Assembly: GCF_051900425.1 (NCBI RefSeq)
Contig: NZ_JBHZGK010000005.1
Location: 62,001 to 126,000, forward strand
Source of the DNA: Frateuria_A sp051900425
GTDB lineage: Bacteria > Pseudomonadota > Gammaproteobacteria > Xanthomonadales > Rhodanobacteraceae
Direction of reading: 5' to 3'
DNA length: 64,000 nucleotides
Numbering within the stretch: the stretch's first letter is position 1; every line of letters begins with the position of its first letter. This document shows positions 1-11,901 of this stretch, in pieces. The position numbers were made by a program, and so were the translations under genes. A model generated the notes under the pieces. It was not told the DNA's origin, ran no database searches, and saw only the letters and a program-made list of their open reading frames with translations.

Positions 1-108
1 CTGCCTGTGCAGCAAGGCACCGGCGAGAGCGAGCCCCGGGTAGGCGAGCAACAGCGGCAACGGGCGCCCACCGGGGCGCCGGGCTTCGGACATGGCGTGC
101 GCGTGCAT
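1..108 (-). CDS. Membrane protein, xanthomonadin/aryl polyene cluster (partial, cut by left edge)
   Basis: Only the first 36 codons or so are present; the gene runs off the left edge. The reading frame starts with MHAHAMSEARRPGG and then becomes strongly hydrophobic (LPLLLAYPGLALAGALL), which looks like a first membrane segment. ATG codons at 108 and 93 are both possible and neither has a clear ribosome binding site. It lies about 70 nt downstream of an acyl carrier protein on the same strand. In aryl polyene and xanthomonadin clusters a small integral membrane protein (COG4648 type) commonly follows the ACP genes, so that identity is inferred from position. The sequence seen is too short to prove it. 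Confidence 0.5.
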   Translation of the reverse strand, partial: MHAHAMSEARRPGGRPLPLLLAYPGLALAGALLHRQ

Positions 109-178
109 CAGTGGTGGAGAGGTCGATGATCCGCGCGACGGGTGGGCGAGGGCGTCACGAGGACGCCTGCGCGCCGGC

Positions 179-448
179 TCAGGCGGCGCGGTTCTGCTCG
201 ATGTGCGCCGAGAGCGTGGCCAGGCTGGTGAAGATGCGCCTGTTTTCCGGGTTGTCCGAACGCAGCTGGAAGCCGTAGCGCTTGGAGACCGCCAGCGCGA
301 TTTCCAGCGCATCGATCGAATCCAGCCCCAGGTCCCCGCCGAACAGCGGAGCGTCCGGGTCCATCTGCTCGGGCGCAACCGATTCCAGGTTGAGGCTCTG
401 GACGATCAAGGTGGCCAGCTCGTGCTGGGCCGCAGTCTGTTCTGCCAT
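179..448 (-). CDS. Acyl carrier protein of the xanthomonadin/aryl polyene pathway
   Basis: An 89-residue acidic protein with the phosphopantetheine attachment motif GLDSIDALE; the modified serine is about residue 44. Length and motif fit a stand-alone acyl carrier protein. The ATG at 448 is preceded by a purine-rich GGAAAAAA stretch. It diverges from xanB2 across 80-90 nt and is followed by a membrane protein on the same strand, the usual arrangement in xanthomonadin and aryl polyene clusters. There such ACPs carry the growing polyene chain started from a hydroxybenzoyl unit. It is unlikely to be the fatty-acid acpP, because no fab genes are nearby and the sequence departs from the typical AcpP consensus. 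Confidence 0.85.
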   Translation of the reverse strand: MAEQTAAQHELATLIVQSLNLESVAPEQMDPDAPLFGGDLGLDSIDALEIALAVSKRYGFQLRSDNPENRRIFTSLATLSAHIEQNRAA

Positions 449-538
449 GCTTTTTTCCGTACCCCATGCGTGCCTCCCCCCGGCGGCAACAGGCGCGGAG
501 TGTAACATAGCGTCCCGGTTGCTCCTGGTTTGCAATGC

Positions 539-1531
539 ATGATGCAGGGTTGTGAAAACGCACTGGCCGAACCGCTGCCGCGCCGCGCGCCGCGGGTCGC
601 CTATCGCAGTGGGGACGTCGCCGCAGTGCTGGCCGAACAGGGCACGCTCGCGGTGTTCGGGTTCGGCAGTGGCGCACCGGCGAGCGAGGACCCGCGCTGG
701 TTCCGCGTAGCGCTGGAAAGCTTCGATGCGCCCGCGTCGCTGGAGCTGTGGCAGGTCGACGCCGAGGTGAGCCACGGCCGCGACGGCGACGTGCGCTGGT
801 CCGCCGGCGGTGGCTGGCTGTTCGCCGCGGTGGAACTGGACGAAGCCGCCCACGGCGGCCCCGGTCCCGCGGCGACCCATGCCTACCACGCGCTACGCCG
901 GCTGGTCGAAGGCCGCGCCGAGCGCCACGTGCTGCGGATCTGGAATTATCTGGAGGCCATCAACCTGGGCGAGGGTGACGCCGAACGCTACAAGCTGTTC
1001 TGCGAGGGGCGGGCCACCGGCATGGGCACATTCTTCGCCGAGGGCTACCCGGCGGCCACCGCGATCGGCCACCACGGGCCCGGCGGCCGCCTGCAGGTGT
1101 ACCTGCTGGCCTGCGACCAGCCGGGCGAGCGGATCGAGAATCCGCGCCAGGTCAGCGCATGGTGCTACCCGCGCCAGTACGGCCGCACGCCGCCGAGCTT
1201 CGCCCGCGCGATGCTGCTGCCGGCGCAGGACGCGCTGGCGATTTCCGGCACGGCGGCCGTGGTCGGCCATGCCTCGGCGCACCGGGACGATCTGCAGGCG
1301 CAGCTGGAAGAGACCTTCAACAACCTCGAGGCGCTGCTGGCCCGGGGTCGGCTGGCGCCGGGTTTCGACACGCACTCGCCGTTGAAGGCGTACGTACGCC
1401 ACCCGGCCGATGCCGCGCAGGTGCGCGAATTCATCACCCGGCGACTGCCCGGCGTACCGGTACTGTTGCTGCACGGCGACATCTGCCGCAGCGAACTGTT
1501 GGTCGAGATCGACGGCTGGCGCTACGCCTGA
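539..1531 (+). CDS. xanB2: Chorismatase / hydroxybenzoate synthase XanB2
   Basis: A protein of about 330 residues of the FkbO/Hyg5/XanB2 chorismatase family. In Xanthomonas XanB2 hydrolyses chorismate to 3-hydroxybenzoate, the xanthomonadin starter, and to 4-hydroxybenzoate for ubiquinone. Visible family features are GTFFAEGYPAATAIGH near residue 155, the block WCYPRQYGRTPPSFARA, then SGTAAVVGHASAHRDD, a helix ending in TFNNLEALL, and the C-terminal RSELLVEIDGWRY that carries the catalytic glutamate region. The start is uncertain: TTG at 530 and ATG at 539 or 542 are all in frame, and 539 is used here. It is divergent from the ACP gene, so both probably share the short intergenic control region. 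Family assignment is strong; the dual product is known from the family and not shown here. Confidence 0.9.
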   Translation: MMQGCENALAEPLPRRAPRVAYRSGDVAAVLAEQGTLAVFGFGSGAPASEDPRWFRVALESFDAPASLELWQVDAEVSHGRDGDVRWSAGGGWLFAAVELDEAAHGGPGPAATHAYHALRRLVEGRAERHVLRIWNYLEAINLGEGDAERYKLFCEGRATGMGTFFAEGYPAATAIGHHGPGGRLQVYLLACDQPGERIENPRQVSAWCYPRQYGRTPPSFARAMLLPAQDALAISGTAAVVGHASAHRDDLQAQLEETFNNLEALLARGRLAPGFDTHSPLKAYVRHPADAAQVREFITRRLPGVPVLLLHGDICRSELLVEIDGWRYA

Positions 1532-1570
1532 CGTACATCCGTGGAAGGTGGGTTTCGCAGTTGTCGAGGT

Positions 1571-1630
1571 GCAGCTGTGCGCGACTGGCCGCCGGTCGGG
1601 CATGGCGGTCGCGCGCAGGTGCGCTCCTAC
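1571..1630. repeat. REP-like intergenic element, copy 1
   Basis: The segment carries a GTGCGCGAC arm, then a GGTCGCGCGC arm followed by AGGTGCGCTCCTAC, giving an imperfect hairpin. A close copy lies at 29906-29974. Its right end, CTCCTAC, overlaps the glmU stop codon, which reads TAG on the minus strand. It sits between convergently transcribed xanB2 and glmU. Confidence 0.65.
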
Positions 1631-3000
1631 GGTTTCGGCTTCTTGGTGGGACGCTTGTAGCCGGGGATGGTTTGCTGTCGTCCGCGCCCTAGCGTGAGTT
1701 CGCCGTCGGGCGCGTCCTTGGTGATCACCGAGCCGGCGCCGATGGTGGCGTTGGCGCCAATCGTCACGGGTGCCACCAGCGCGCTGTTGGAGCCGATGAA
1801 CGCGCCGTCCCCGATGCGCGTCAGGTGCTTGTTGGCGCCATCGTAGTTGCAGGTGATGGTGCCGGCGCCCACGTTGACGCCTGCGCCGATGCGCGCGTCG
1901 CCCAGGTAGGTGAGGTGGTTGGCCTTGCTGCCCTCGCCCAGGTGGGCCTGCTTGGTCTCCACGAAGTTGCCGATATGCACGCCGTGGGCGAGCTCGGTGC
2001 CCGGGCGCAGGCGCGCAAACGGGCCGATGGTGCACGGGCCGTGGGTGATGACGCCCTCCAGGTCGCAGTGCGCCAGCACGACGGTGCCGGTGGCCAGCTG
2101 CGCGTCCTTCAGGCGCACGAACGGGCCCACGCGCACGTCGTCGCCGAGCGCCACACGGCCTTCCAGGATCACGTCGATATCCAGTTCCACGTCCATGCCG
2201 GCCTGGACCTCGCCGCGCACGTCCAACCGCATCGGATCGGCCATGCGCACGCCCGCCAGCAGCAGCTCGCGCGTCGCGCGGCGGCGGTGGTGGTCTTCCA
2301 GTTCGGTCAGCTGCAGGGGATTGTTGGCTCCGGCCGCCTCGACCGGATCGGCGCACTCGATGCACTCGGCGGGCTGGCCTTCGGCGGCAGCCATGGCGAA
2401 CACGTCGGTGAGGTAGTACTCGCCCTGTGCGTTGTTGCGCTCCAGCCGCGCGATCCAGCGCCGCAATGCCGCGGCCTCGCCGGCGAGGATGCCGGTGTTG
2501 ACCAGGCGAATGGCACGCTGCGCGGCGTCGGCATCCTTTTCTTCGACCACACCGGCGACGCGACCCTCGGCATCGCGCTGGACGCGGCCGTAGCCATGGG
2601 GGTTGTCCAGCACGGTGGCCAGCAGCGCGAGGCGTCCGGCGGCCACCAGCGGCGCCACCGTCCCGGCGCGCAGCAGCGGCACGTCGCCGTAGAGGACCAG
2701 CACGCGCGCGCCGTCCGGAATATGCGCCAGCGCCTGCGCCACGGCATGGCCGGTGCCCAGGCGCTGGGCCTGTTCGACCCATTCGATGTCCGGCGCGACG
2801 GCAAAGGCGGCATGGACCTGCTCGCCGGCATGGCCATACACGACATGGATGGTGGTCGGCGAAAGCGCACGGGCGGTGTCCAGCACATGCGCCAGCAGCG
2901 GCCGTCCGGCCAGCGGCATGAGCACCTTCGGCTTGCGGGATTTCATGCGCTTGCCCTCGCCGGCGGCGAGGATCACGACGTGCAGGGGCGAAGCGGGCAT
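1627..3000 (-). CDS. glmU: Bifunctional N-acetylglucosamine-1-phosphate uridyltransferase / glucosamine-1-phosphate acetyltransferase
   Basis: GlmU catalyses the last two steps to UDP-GlcNAc, the precursor of peptidoglycan and lipopolysaccharide. At 457 residues it has the normal length. The N-terminal nucleotidyltransferase domain opens with VVILAAGEGKRMKSRKPK, the signature that binds the nucleotide, and continues with GTGHAVAQAL and YGDVPLL. From about residue 250 the protein becomes a left-handed beta helix of hexapeptide repeats (for example IGPFARLRPGT, IGAGVNVGAGTITCNYDG), the acetyltransferase part. The last bases, including the TAG stop, overlap a REP-like element. In many proteobacteria glmU sits next to the atp operon, as it does here with two genes in between. 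Confidence 0.98.
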   Translation of the reverse strand: MPASPLHVVILAAGEGKRMKSRKPKVLMPLAGRPLLAHVLDTARALSPTTIHVVYGHAGEQVHAAFAVAPDIEWVEQAQRLGTGHAVAQALAHIPDGARVLVLYGDVPLLRAGTVAPLVAAGRLALLATVLDNPHGYGRVQRDAEGRVAGVVEEKDADAAQRAIRLVNTGILAGEAAALRRWIARLERNNAQGEYYLTDVFAMAAAEGQPAECIECADPVEAAGANNPLQLTELEDHHRRRATRELLLAGVRMADPMRLDVRGEVQAGMDVELDIDVILEGRVALGDDVRVGPFVRLKDAQLATGTVVLAHCDLEGVITHGPCTIGPFARLRPGTELAHGVHIGNFVETKQAHLGEGSKANHLTYLGDARIGAGVNVGAGTITCNYDGANKHLTRIGDGAFIGSNSALVAPVTIGANATIGAGSVITKDAPDGELTLGRGRQQTIPGYKRPTKKPKP

Positions 3001-3063
3001 GCGGGTACCGGGGAAGCTTTCGATGGCCGCCGAGGATAGCAGCGTGTCCGTGAAGCGGGCTGG

Positions 3064-4146
3064 TCAGTCCTTCTTTTCCGGCGCCGGTTCCAGGTCTTCA
3101 AGCTTGGGCGTGTAGGCCTGCACGAATGCGTTGTGCAGCACGTTGATCACCGCCTTCCAGGCGCCGACATCCTTGTTGTCGATGCGCCCACTGATCGGGA
3201 CCTTGGTGGCGAACTGATCCTTGTCGTGGTTCTTGAACAGCCAGGTGATGCCGCTGGCGACCGCCTCCCAGGCGACCCGCAGCGGGTTCTCGTTGTCCTG
3301 CTCGACGTCCTGCTTCCAGCTGAACACCTTGACGTCGTGCAGCAGCGGCTTGGCATAACCGCTGAGCTCGCCGTTGCGCGCCTTCAGTTGCATCACGAAG
3401 GTGCCGCTGCCGCCGGCGAAATCGAGCTTGGCGTAGGCCCGCGCCAGGTCGTTGAGCCGCTTGAGCTCGATCTGCCTGATACGCAGGTCGAAGGTGAAAT
3501 CCAGCAACTTCGGATCGAGCGGGTCGAAGCTGGCGTCGGCCATCAACGGCGCGTTGCCCAGTACGTTGGCAGTGGCATGGAAATCGGCCACGCGACTGCC
3601 CCCCCTGCGGTCGGCGTTGCTCAGGTTGACCGCGGTGGCTTCGACGTCGGTCATCTTCATGTCGACTTTCGGGTGCGACACGAAATTCTGGAACGTGACC
3701 TGGCTGTTGTGCACGGTGACCTCGTCCAGCCGGATCGGCACCAGCCCTTCCAGTTGCTGGCGCCAGTCGACGCCCGTGCCGGCCTGGCTGGGTGCCTTGT
3801 TGCCGCCGTCGACGAAGTTGAGGCTGGCGTGGTCGAACTCGACGCGGGCGCGAACGGTGCCGTGGGTGAGCGCGCGCCAGCTGATCGCGATGTCGGTGGT
3901 GGCCGCGGAGAAGAACGGCACCGGCACCTTGCCGTCCACCTTGTCGATGCGCAGGTCGCCCAGGCTGTAGGCGCCACGCCAGAGATGGATGTCCACGTCG
4001 GCGACGTGGCCGTGGTAGTCGCCCATGCGGTCCATCTTGCGGTTGAGGTAGTCCTTGACCACGTAGGGCAGGGCCAGCCGTGCCACCACCAGCAGCGCGA
4101 CGATGACCAGCACGATGACCAGCGTGCGGCGGGCGACGTGTTTCAT
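3064..4146 (-). CDS. DUF748-like envelope protein with an N-terminal membrane anchor
   Basis: The ATG at 4146 gives 360 residues starting MKHVARRTLVIVLVIVALLV, a single membrane segment; the frame extends upstream but without hydrophobic or conserved content. The rest is predicted periplasmic and reads like DUF748/AsmA-type proteins: the DYLNRKMDRMGDYHGHVADV region, then WRGAYSLGDLRIDKVDG and a beta-rich body. Such proteins are thought to act in envelope maintenance, possibly lipid transport, but no precise role is known. It lies between glmU and a TonB-like lipoprotein on the same strand, with a 63-nt gap to glmU, so cotranscription is possible. Confidence 0.75.
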   Translation of the reverse strand: MKHVARRTLVIVLVIVALLVVARLALPYVVKDYLNRKMDRMGDYHGHVADVDIHLWRGAYSLGDLRIDKVDGKVPVPFFSAATTDIAISWRALTHGTVRARVEFDHASLNFVDGGNKAPSQAGTGVDWRQQLEGLVPIRLDEVTVHNSQVTFQNFVSHPKVDMKMTDVEATAVNLSNADRRGGSRVADFHATANVLGNAPLMADASFDPLDPKLLDFTFDLRIRQIELKRLNDLARAYAKLDFAGGSGTFVMQLKARNGELSGYAKPLLHDVKVFSWKQDVEQDNENPLRVAWEAVASGITWLFKNHDKDQFATKVPISGRIDNKDVGAWKAVINVLHNAFVQAYTPKLEDLEPAPEKKD

Positions 4147-4210
4147 GCGCGGTCCTGACAGCCCAGTCCGGCGCGAGTCTAGGCGCGGACGTGTGGGCGC
4201 GGCGTTCAGA

Positions 4211-4726
4211 TCAACGCGCTGTCGAGTCCGGCCCCGAAGAAACCGTGGTGCGGCCATGCTCGCAACGGAAGGTGAAGACGTAGTCAAGGCTGAAAGGCTT
4301 CGCTTCGGTGGCGACCGGATGACTGGTGCCGTCCGCGTCGGCCGCCCAGCGAGTGATGGTCAACGGCGTGTAGCGCCAGTTGCGCACGGCTTCGCGCACG
4401 GCGCTGGCGAAGGCCTGCTCCCCGACCGAGGGATGCATGCGCACGTCATCGACGTTGCCCCCGGTGCCGACGATCACGCGCGCCGGCAGCTCGATGCGTG
4501 CCGGGCAGGTGGCGAGCATGGTTTCGGGGTAAACGGGCGGCTGGTGCGCTTCGAGCGTGGCACCCATGGCGATCTGGCCCATCGCCAGGTTGTAGTGCGC
4601 CAGGCCGCTGTCCGCAGCAGCACGATAGCTCGCCGAGCCAACACCGGACGGGACAGGCTTGCGCACAGTGTGGGCGCAACCAGCGAGCAGAGCGATGGCG
4701 ATGCACAGCGTGGCTGCTCGAGTCAT
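4211..4726 (-). CDS. Predicted lipoprotein with a TonB-like C-terminal domain
   Basis: With the ATG at 4726 the product has 171 residues and begins MTRAATLCIAIALLAGCAHT, a lipoprotein signal peptide with the lipobox LAGC. The C-terminal half, with PARIELPARVIVGTGGNVDDVRM-type strands followed by AVREAVRNWRYTPLT, resembles the TonB C-terminal fold found in small periplasmic energy-transducer-like proteins of Xanthomonadales. There is no proline-rich spacer and no TonB-type membrane anchor, so it is probably not a functional TonB. Role unknown. Confidence 0.7.
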   Translation of the reverse strand: MTRAATLCIAIALLAGCAHTVRKPVPSGVGSASYRAAADSGLAHYNLAMGQIAMGATLEAHQPPVYPETMLATCPARIELPARVIVGTGGNVDDVRMHPSVGEQAFASAVREAVRNWRYTPLTITRWAADADGTSHPVATEAKPFSLDYVFTFRCEHGRTTVSSGPDSTAR

Positions 4727-4841
4727 GGTGAGCCCTTCCTGGAGGCCAGGAGACAGCCTAGCCGGGAGCGCCCTGTGCGCCAATCTGCCTGATGCGAGCC
4801 GGCAGCTGCCCCCGGAGGGAGCGGGAGCGGCCGCGAAAACG

Positions 4842-4868
4842 AAAACGCCGGCACGAGGCCGGCGTTTT
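4842..4868 (-). terminator. Rho-independent terminator of the atp operon
   Basis: A perfect 11-bp inverted repeat (4842-4852 and 4858-4868, AAAACGCCGGC and its complement) encloses a 5-nt loop. On the minus strand the stem ends in TTTT, about 20 nt after the atpC stop codon. Confidence 0.9.
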
Positions 4869-4889
4869 GGCGTCGGGCTTCGCAGCCGG

Positions 4890-5318
4890 TCAGTGCTTGA
4901 GATTCCTGCGCAGGCGCTCGAGCGCCTGCAGCTGGGTCAGCGCGGCGACCAGCTTGGCCTGTGCCTCGGCCACGTCGATGGCGTCGGAGCGATTGGCCAG
5001 GGCGTCCTCGGCTTCCTTCTTGGCGGCCAGCGCGGCGGCCTCGTCGATTTCCTCGGAGCGCACTGCCGTGTCGGCCAGCACGGTGACGGCATGCGGCTGC
5101 ACTTCCAGGATGCCGCCGCCGGTGATCGAGATGTCGACCTTCTCGCCGCCGGCCTCGGTCACGACGACCTTGCCCGGCTTCAGGCGGGTGATCAGCGGGG
5201 CGTGGCGCGGCGTGATGCCCAGCTCGCCCTGGTCGCCGGTGGCGACGACCATCGTGGCCTCGCCCGAGTAGATCGCGGCTTCGGCGCTGACGACTTCGAC
5301 GCGGATGGTGGTTGCCAT
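4890..5318 (-). CDS. atpC: ATP synthase F1 epsilon subunit
   Basis: A 142-residue protein of normal length for the epsilon subunit, which links the rotor to F1 and inhibits ATP hydrolysis. The N-terminal beta sandwich (VVATGDQGELGITPRHAPL) and the C-terminal helical hairpin rich in Ala, Glu and Lys are both present. It is the last gene of the atp operon, 55 nt after atpD, and is followed by a strong terminator. Confidence 0.97.
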   Translation of the reverse strand: MATTIRVEVVSAEAAIYSGEATMVVATGDQGELGITPRHAPLITRLKPGKVVVTEAGGEKVDISITGGGILEVQPHAVTVLADTAVRSEEIDEAAALAAKKEAEDALANRSDAIDVAEAQAKLVAALTQLQALERLRRNLKH

Positions 5319-5373
5319 GGTGGTGTCTCGTTCTGCTCAGGGGAAGGCGGGCCGTCGGGCCCGCCCTTGGGGA

Positions 5374-6807
<1,434 letters not shown>

Positions 6808-6964
6808 GGATGTGCTCCGGATGGATTTCTTAGGTTTCTTTAAAAAGCGCCACCGAAGCGTCGCTCTTGATCTACTGCAACCGCAAGGCGATCGCTCTTA
6901 GTTCAACAGTGCGGCCATGGATGGCCGCTTTTTGACCTGCTCTCGCAGGCATCGATGCCTGCAC

Positions 6965-7882
6965 TCATACTGCCGCGGCACCACCAACAATCTCCGAGAT
7001 TTCCTGGGTGATCGCCGCCTGGCGCGCCTTGTTGTAGCTCAGGGTCAGCTCGGCGATGACCTTGTTGGCATTGTCCGAGGCGCTCTTCATGGCAACCATG
7101 CGCGCGGCATGCTCGCTGGCGAGATTCTCCAGCACGCCCTGGTACACCACCGACTCGACGTAGCGGCCGAGCACGTGCTCGAGCACCGCGGCGGCGTCGG
7201 GTTCGTAGATGTAGTCCCAGTCGTGGGTCTGCTCGAGCGTGATGCCGGCGTAGGCGTTGTCGCCGGAGCCCTGCTGGGCTGCCAATTCGGCGGCGACCAG
7301 CGGCAGCGGCAGCAGCGCATCGACCATGGGCTTCTGCGTCATGGTGTTGACGAAGTCGTTGTAGGCCAGGAACACGCGATCCAGGCCATTGGCCGCATAC
7401 GCGTCCAGCACGACCTTGATCACGCCGACCAGCTGCTCCAGCTTCGGCCGCTCGCCCAGGTGGCTGACGCTCCCGACCAGGTTGACGCCCTTGATGCGGC
7501 GGAAGAACTGATTGGCCTTCTGGCCGATGGCGACCACGTCGACCTGCACGCCCTTGTCCTGCCACTCGCGCACCGCCGGCAGCACGCGCCGGAACAGGTT
7601 CGAGTTCAGGCCGCCGCACAGGCCGCGGTCGGTGGAGATCACGATGAAGGCCACGCGCGCGACGTTCTCGCGCTCGATCAGGAACGGATGCTTGAAGTCC
7701 GTGTTGGCCTGCGCCACGTGGGCGATCACCCGACGCATCATCCGCGCGTACGGACGCGAGGCCTTCATCAGATCCTGCGCCTTGCGGATCTTCGAGGCCG
7801 AGACCATCTCGAGCGCGCGCGTCACCTTGCGCATGTTCTGCGTGCTCTTGATCTTGGTTTTGATTTCGCGTCCGCTTGCCAT
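6965..7882 (-). CDS. atpG: ATP synthase F1 gamma subunit
   Basis: The central stalk of F1. The N-terminus MASGREIKTKIKSTQNMRKV and the C-terminal helix ending QAAITQEISEIVGGAAAV are typical of the family, as is VISTDRGLCGGLNSN in the middle. At 305 residues it is somewhat longer than the E. coli protein (287). The extra residues lie near AAQQGSGDNAYAGITLEQTH, a region that commonly varies in length in Xanthomonadales. It is 88 nt downstream of atpA. Confidence 0.98.
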   Translation of the reverse strand: MASGREIKTKIKSTQNMRKVTRALEMVSASKIRKAQDLMKASRPYARMMRRVIAHVAQANTDFKHPFLIERENVARVAFIVISTDRGLCGGLNSNLFRRVLPAVREWQDKGVQVDVVAIGQKANQFFRRIKGVNLVGSVSHLGERPKLEQLVGVIKVVLDAYAANGLDRVFLAYNDFVNTMTQKPMVDALLPLPLVAAELAAQQGSGDNAYAGITLEQTHDWDYIYEPDAAAVLEHVLGRYVESVVYQGVLENLASEHAARMVAMKSASDNANKVIAELTLSYNKARQAAITQEISEIVGGAAAV

Positions 7883-7970
7883 CTGTCTGCTCTTGGGTTC
7901 GACCTGCGTGGGGCGGACTCAAGGTCCGCCGTCAACGTGCACGGCGGGCCTCAAGGCCCACCGGCGGGGT

Positions 7971-9521
<1,551 letters not shown>

Positions 9522-9644
9522 GATCGCTTTCCTGAATTTGGGAATGCTTTTTCAAGCGTCCGACCCCATGGCCGGCGTGCTCTTCGATGTTTACTCAGCG
9601 CCGGGTGACCGGCGCTGCCTCGCGGCCCGGAAGCCGCGCTTGAA

Positions 9645-10178
9645 TCAACTTGCCAGCGCCGAGGCCAGGCGCTGCAGGCGACCGCGCGCGGAGCCGTCGA
9701 TCACCTCGCTGCCGGTGTCGATCACCACGCCGCCGAGCAGCGCCGGATCGACCTTGGCTTCCAGCTCGATCTCGCGCTTGAAGCGACGCTTGAGCGAGGC
9801 CTTCAGCTGCTCGGCCTGGGCGGCATCCAGCGCCATCGCGCTGGTGACCTTGACCTTCAGCTGCGAACCCGCCTCGCGCTTGTGCTCCTCGTACAGATCC
9901 GCCACTTCCGGCAGCAGCGCCAGGCGGCGTTGTTCGGCCAGCGTCTGCAGGAACTGGGCGAATGCAGTGTCCGCACCCATGCCCTGCGGCAGGTGCAACG
10001 CCACCAGCTGCGCCGGCTGCACGCGAGGGTCGCCGACCAGCGCGGAAACGCGCGCGTCCTTCGCCACCGCCGCGGCGAAGGCGAACGCCTGCGACCATTC
10101 GCCGAGCGCGCCGGCCTCGTGCGCCAGCTCGAAGGCGGCGCGCGCGTACGGACGAGCGAGGGTGATTGCCTGGGCCAT
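9645..10178 (-). CDS. atpH: ATP synthase F1 delta subunit
   Basis: A 177-residue peripheral-stalk protein. The N-terminal helices begin ITLARPYARAAFELAHEAG, the usual delta signature, and the C-terminal part VDPALLGGVVIDTGSEVIDGS matches the second conserved block. It starts 2 nt after the atpF stop, so translation is likely coupled. Confidence 0.96.
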   Translation of the reverse strand: MAQAITLARPYARAAFELAHEAGALGEWSQAFAFAAAVAKDARVSALVGDPRVQPAQLVALHLPQGMGADTAFAQFLQTLAEQRRLALLPEVADLYEEHKREAGSQLKVKVTSAMALDAAQAEQLKASLKRRFKREIELEAKVDPALLGGVVIDTGSEVIDGSARGRLQRLASALAS

Positions 10179-10180
10179 GG

Positions 10181-10651
10181 TCAGATCTCGGTGGCGAGCT
10201 GGTCGAGCAGCGCCTTGTGCGCGGACGGATCGATCTCGCGCTGCACGATCTTGGCGGCGCCCTGCACGGCAAGCGCGCCCACCTTCTCGCGCAGCTCCTC
10301 GCGGGCACGCTGGGCCATCGAGGCGATGTCGTCCTGCGCACTGGCCTTCAGCCGGTTGATCTCCGTGATCGCGTCGGCGCGGGCCTTGTCCAGGATCTGG
10401 TTGGCCTGCTGCTGGGCGCGATCGATGATTTCGGCGGCCTGCTGGCGCGCCACCTTGATCTCGGCGGCCACCTTGCTGTCGGCATCGCGCAGTTCGGCGC
10501 GGGCGCGCTCGGCGGCGTCGAGGCCTTCGGCGATCTTGAGCTGGCGCTCTTCGATGGCCTTGTTGATGTGCGGCCAGATGAACTGGACGGTGAACCAGAT
10601 CAGGATCGCGAAGGCGATCATTTCGCCGATCAAGGTCGCGTTGAAATCCAT
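10181..10651 (-). CDS. atpF: ATP synthase Fo b subunit
   Basis: A 156-residue protein with one N-terminal membrane segment (GEMIAFAILIWFTVQFIWP) followed by a long charged helix that forms the peripheral stalk dimer. The sequence MDFNATLIGEMIAF and length match proteobacterial b subunits. It lies between atpE and atpH. Confidence 0.97.
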   Translation of the reverse strand: MDFNATLIGEMIAFAILIWFTVQFIWPHINKAIEERQLKIAEGLDAAERARAELRDADSKVAAEIKVARQQAAEIIDRAQQQANQILDKARADAITEINRLKASAQDDIASMAQRAREELREKVGALAVQGAAKIVQREIDPSAHKALLDQLATEI

Positions 10652-10744
10652 CGCTGCGTTACCTGTAAATGCGGGGTGATACGGGTACGGGCGCCGCGAT
10701 CGCGGGCGCCCGTAGGGGAGCGGCGCGCAAGCGCCGCGTCGGGC

Positions 10745-11023
10745 TTACTTCGACGTCAGGGCCGACAGCAGCGGGTTGGCCACCGCGAAGTACATCGCCA
10801 GCGCCACGCCGATCAGGAACGCCGCGTCGATCAGGCCGGCGAGCAGGAACATGCGGCCTTGCAGCAGCGGCACCAGCTCCGGCTGGCGGGCAGCCGCTTC
10901 CAGGAACTTCGAACCCATGACGCCGATACCGATACAGGCGCCGAGGGCGCCCAGGCCGATGATCAGGCCCAGCGCGATGGCGGTGAAACCCTGGATTTGC
11001 GCGATTTGAACGATAGCTTCCAC
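10745..11023 (-). CDS. atpE: ATP synthase Fo c subunit (proton-binding rotor ring)
   Basis: A 92-residue double-membrane-span protein. The polar loop ARQPEL separates the two hydrophobic helices. The ion-binding carboxylate is the Asp in GLIDAAFLIGV (about residue 66). An Asp here, without the Gln/Glu/Ser-Thr sodium signature, points to a proton-driven enzyme. It lies between atpB and atpF. Confidence 0.97.
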   Translation of the reverse strand: MEAIVQIAQIQGFTAIALGLIIGLGALGACIGIGVMGSKFLEAAARQPELVPLLQGRMFLLAGLIDAAFLIGVALAMYFAVANPLLSALTSK

Positions 11024-11091
11024 GACGATCTCCTCAGAAAGAAAAGCTTATGTGTTTCGGTTGGACGTTGTTCTAAAAGACGGACGGCCGA

Positions 11092-11898
11092 TCAGTGGTG
11101 ATCGTGAGCCATCGAGATGTACACGACGGTCAGCACCATGAAGATGAAGGCCTGGATCGAAATGATCAGGATGTGGAAGATCCCCCACACGGTGTAGCCG
11201 ATGATGCCCATGCCATAAAGCGCCCAGCTGCCGGCGGTGAACAGCCCGGCAATCAGCATGAACACGAGCTCGCCGGCGTACATGTTGCCGAACAGTCGCA
11301 TCGCCAGGCTCACCGGCTTGGAGAGCAGCTCGACCAGATTCAGCGCGAAATTGGGAATCCACAGCAGCGGGTGCTTGCCGAACGGCGCGGTGAACATCTC
11401 ATGCATGTAGCCGCTGAAGCCCTTGGCCTTGAAGCTGTAGAAGATGATCAGGATCAACACCGTCAGCGACATCGCGAAGGTCATGTTGATGTCGGCCGTG
11501 GGCACGGCGCGGAAATGGCCGATGCCGAATTTCTCGGTGATCCAGGGCAGCAGGTCGACCGGCAGAAGATCCATCGCGTTCATCAGGAACACCCAGACGA
11601 ACACGGTCAGCGCCAGCGGGCCCAGCACGCGCCGGTCACCGTGGAACACGTCCTTGACCTGCCCATCGACGAACTCCAGCACGATCTCGACGAAGGCCTG
11701 GCCCTTGCCCGGCACGCCGGCCGTCGCCTTGCGCGCCTTCATCCAGAACCACAGGCAGAACAGCACGCCCAGTACCAGCGACACCGTGACCGAATCGATG
11801 TGCACCGCCCAGAAGCCTTCCGGACTCGTATGTGGAGTCAGGTGCTTGAGGTGGTGGGAGATGTATTCGGTAAGACCGCCCTGCGGCTCGCTTGCCAT
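11092..11898 (-). CDS. atpB: ATP synthase Fo a subunit
   Basis: The 268-residue stator channel subunit with several membrane helices. The essential arginine is in SLAMRLFGNMYAGEL, and the C-terminal helix GIFHILIISIQAFIFMVLT is typical. It starts 3 nt after the atpI stop codon. The start ATG at 11898 gives the usual length. Confidence 0.97.
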   Translation of the reverse strand: MASEPQGGLTEYISHHLKHLTPHTSPEGFWAVHIDSVTVSLVLGVLFCLWFWMKARKATAGVPGKGQAFVEIVLEFVDGQVKDVFHGDRRVLGPLALTVFVWVFLMNAMDLLPVDLLPWITEKFGIGHFRAVPTADINMTFAMSLTVLILIIFYSFKAKGFSGYMHEMFTAPFGKHPLLWIPNFALNLVELLSKPVSLAMRLFGNMYAGELVFMLIAGLFTAGSWALYGMGIIGYTVWGIFHILIISIQAFIFMVLTVVYISMAHDHH

Positions 11899-11901
11899 GT
11901 G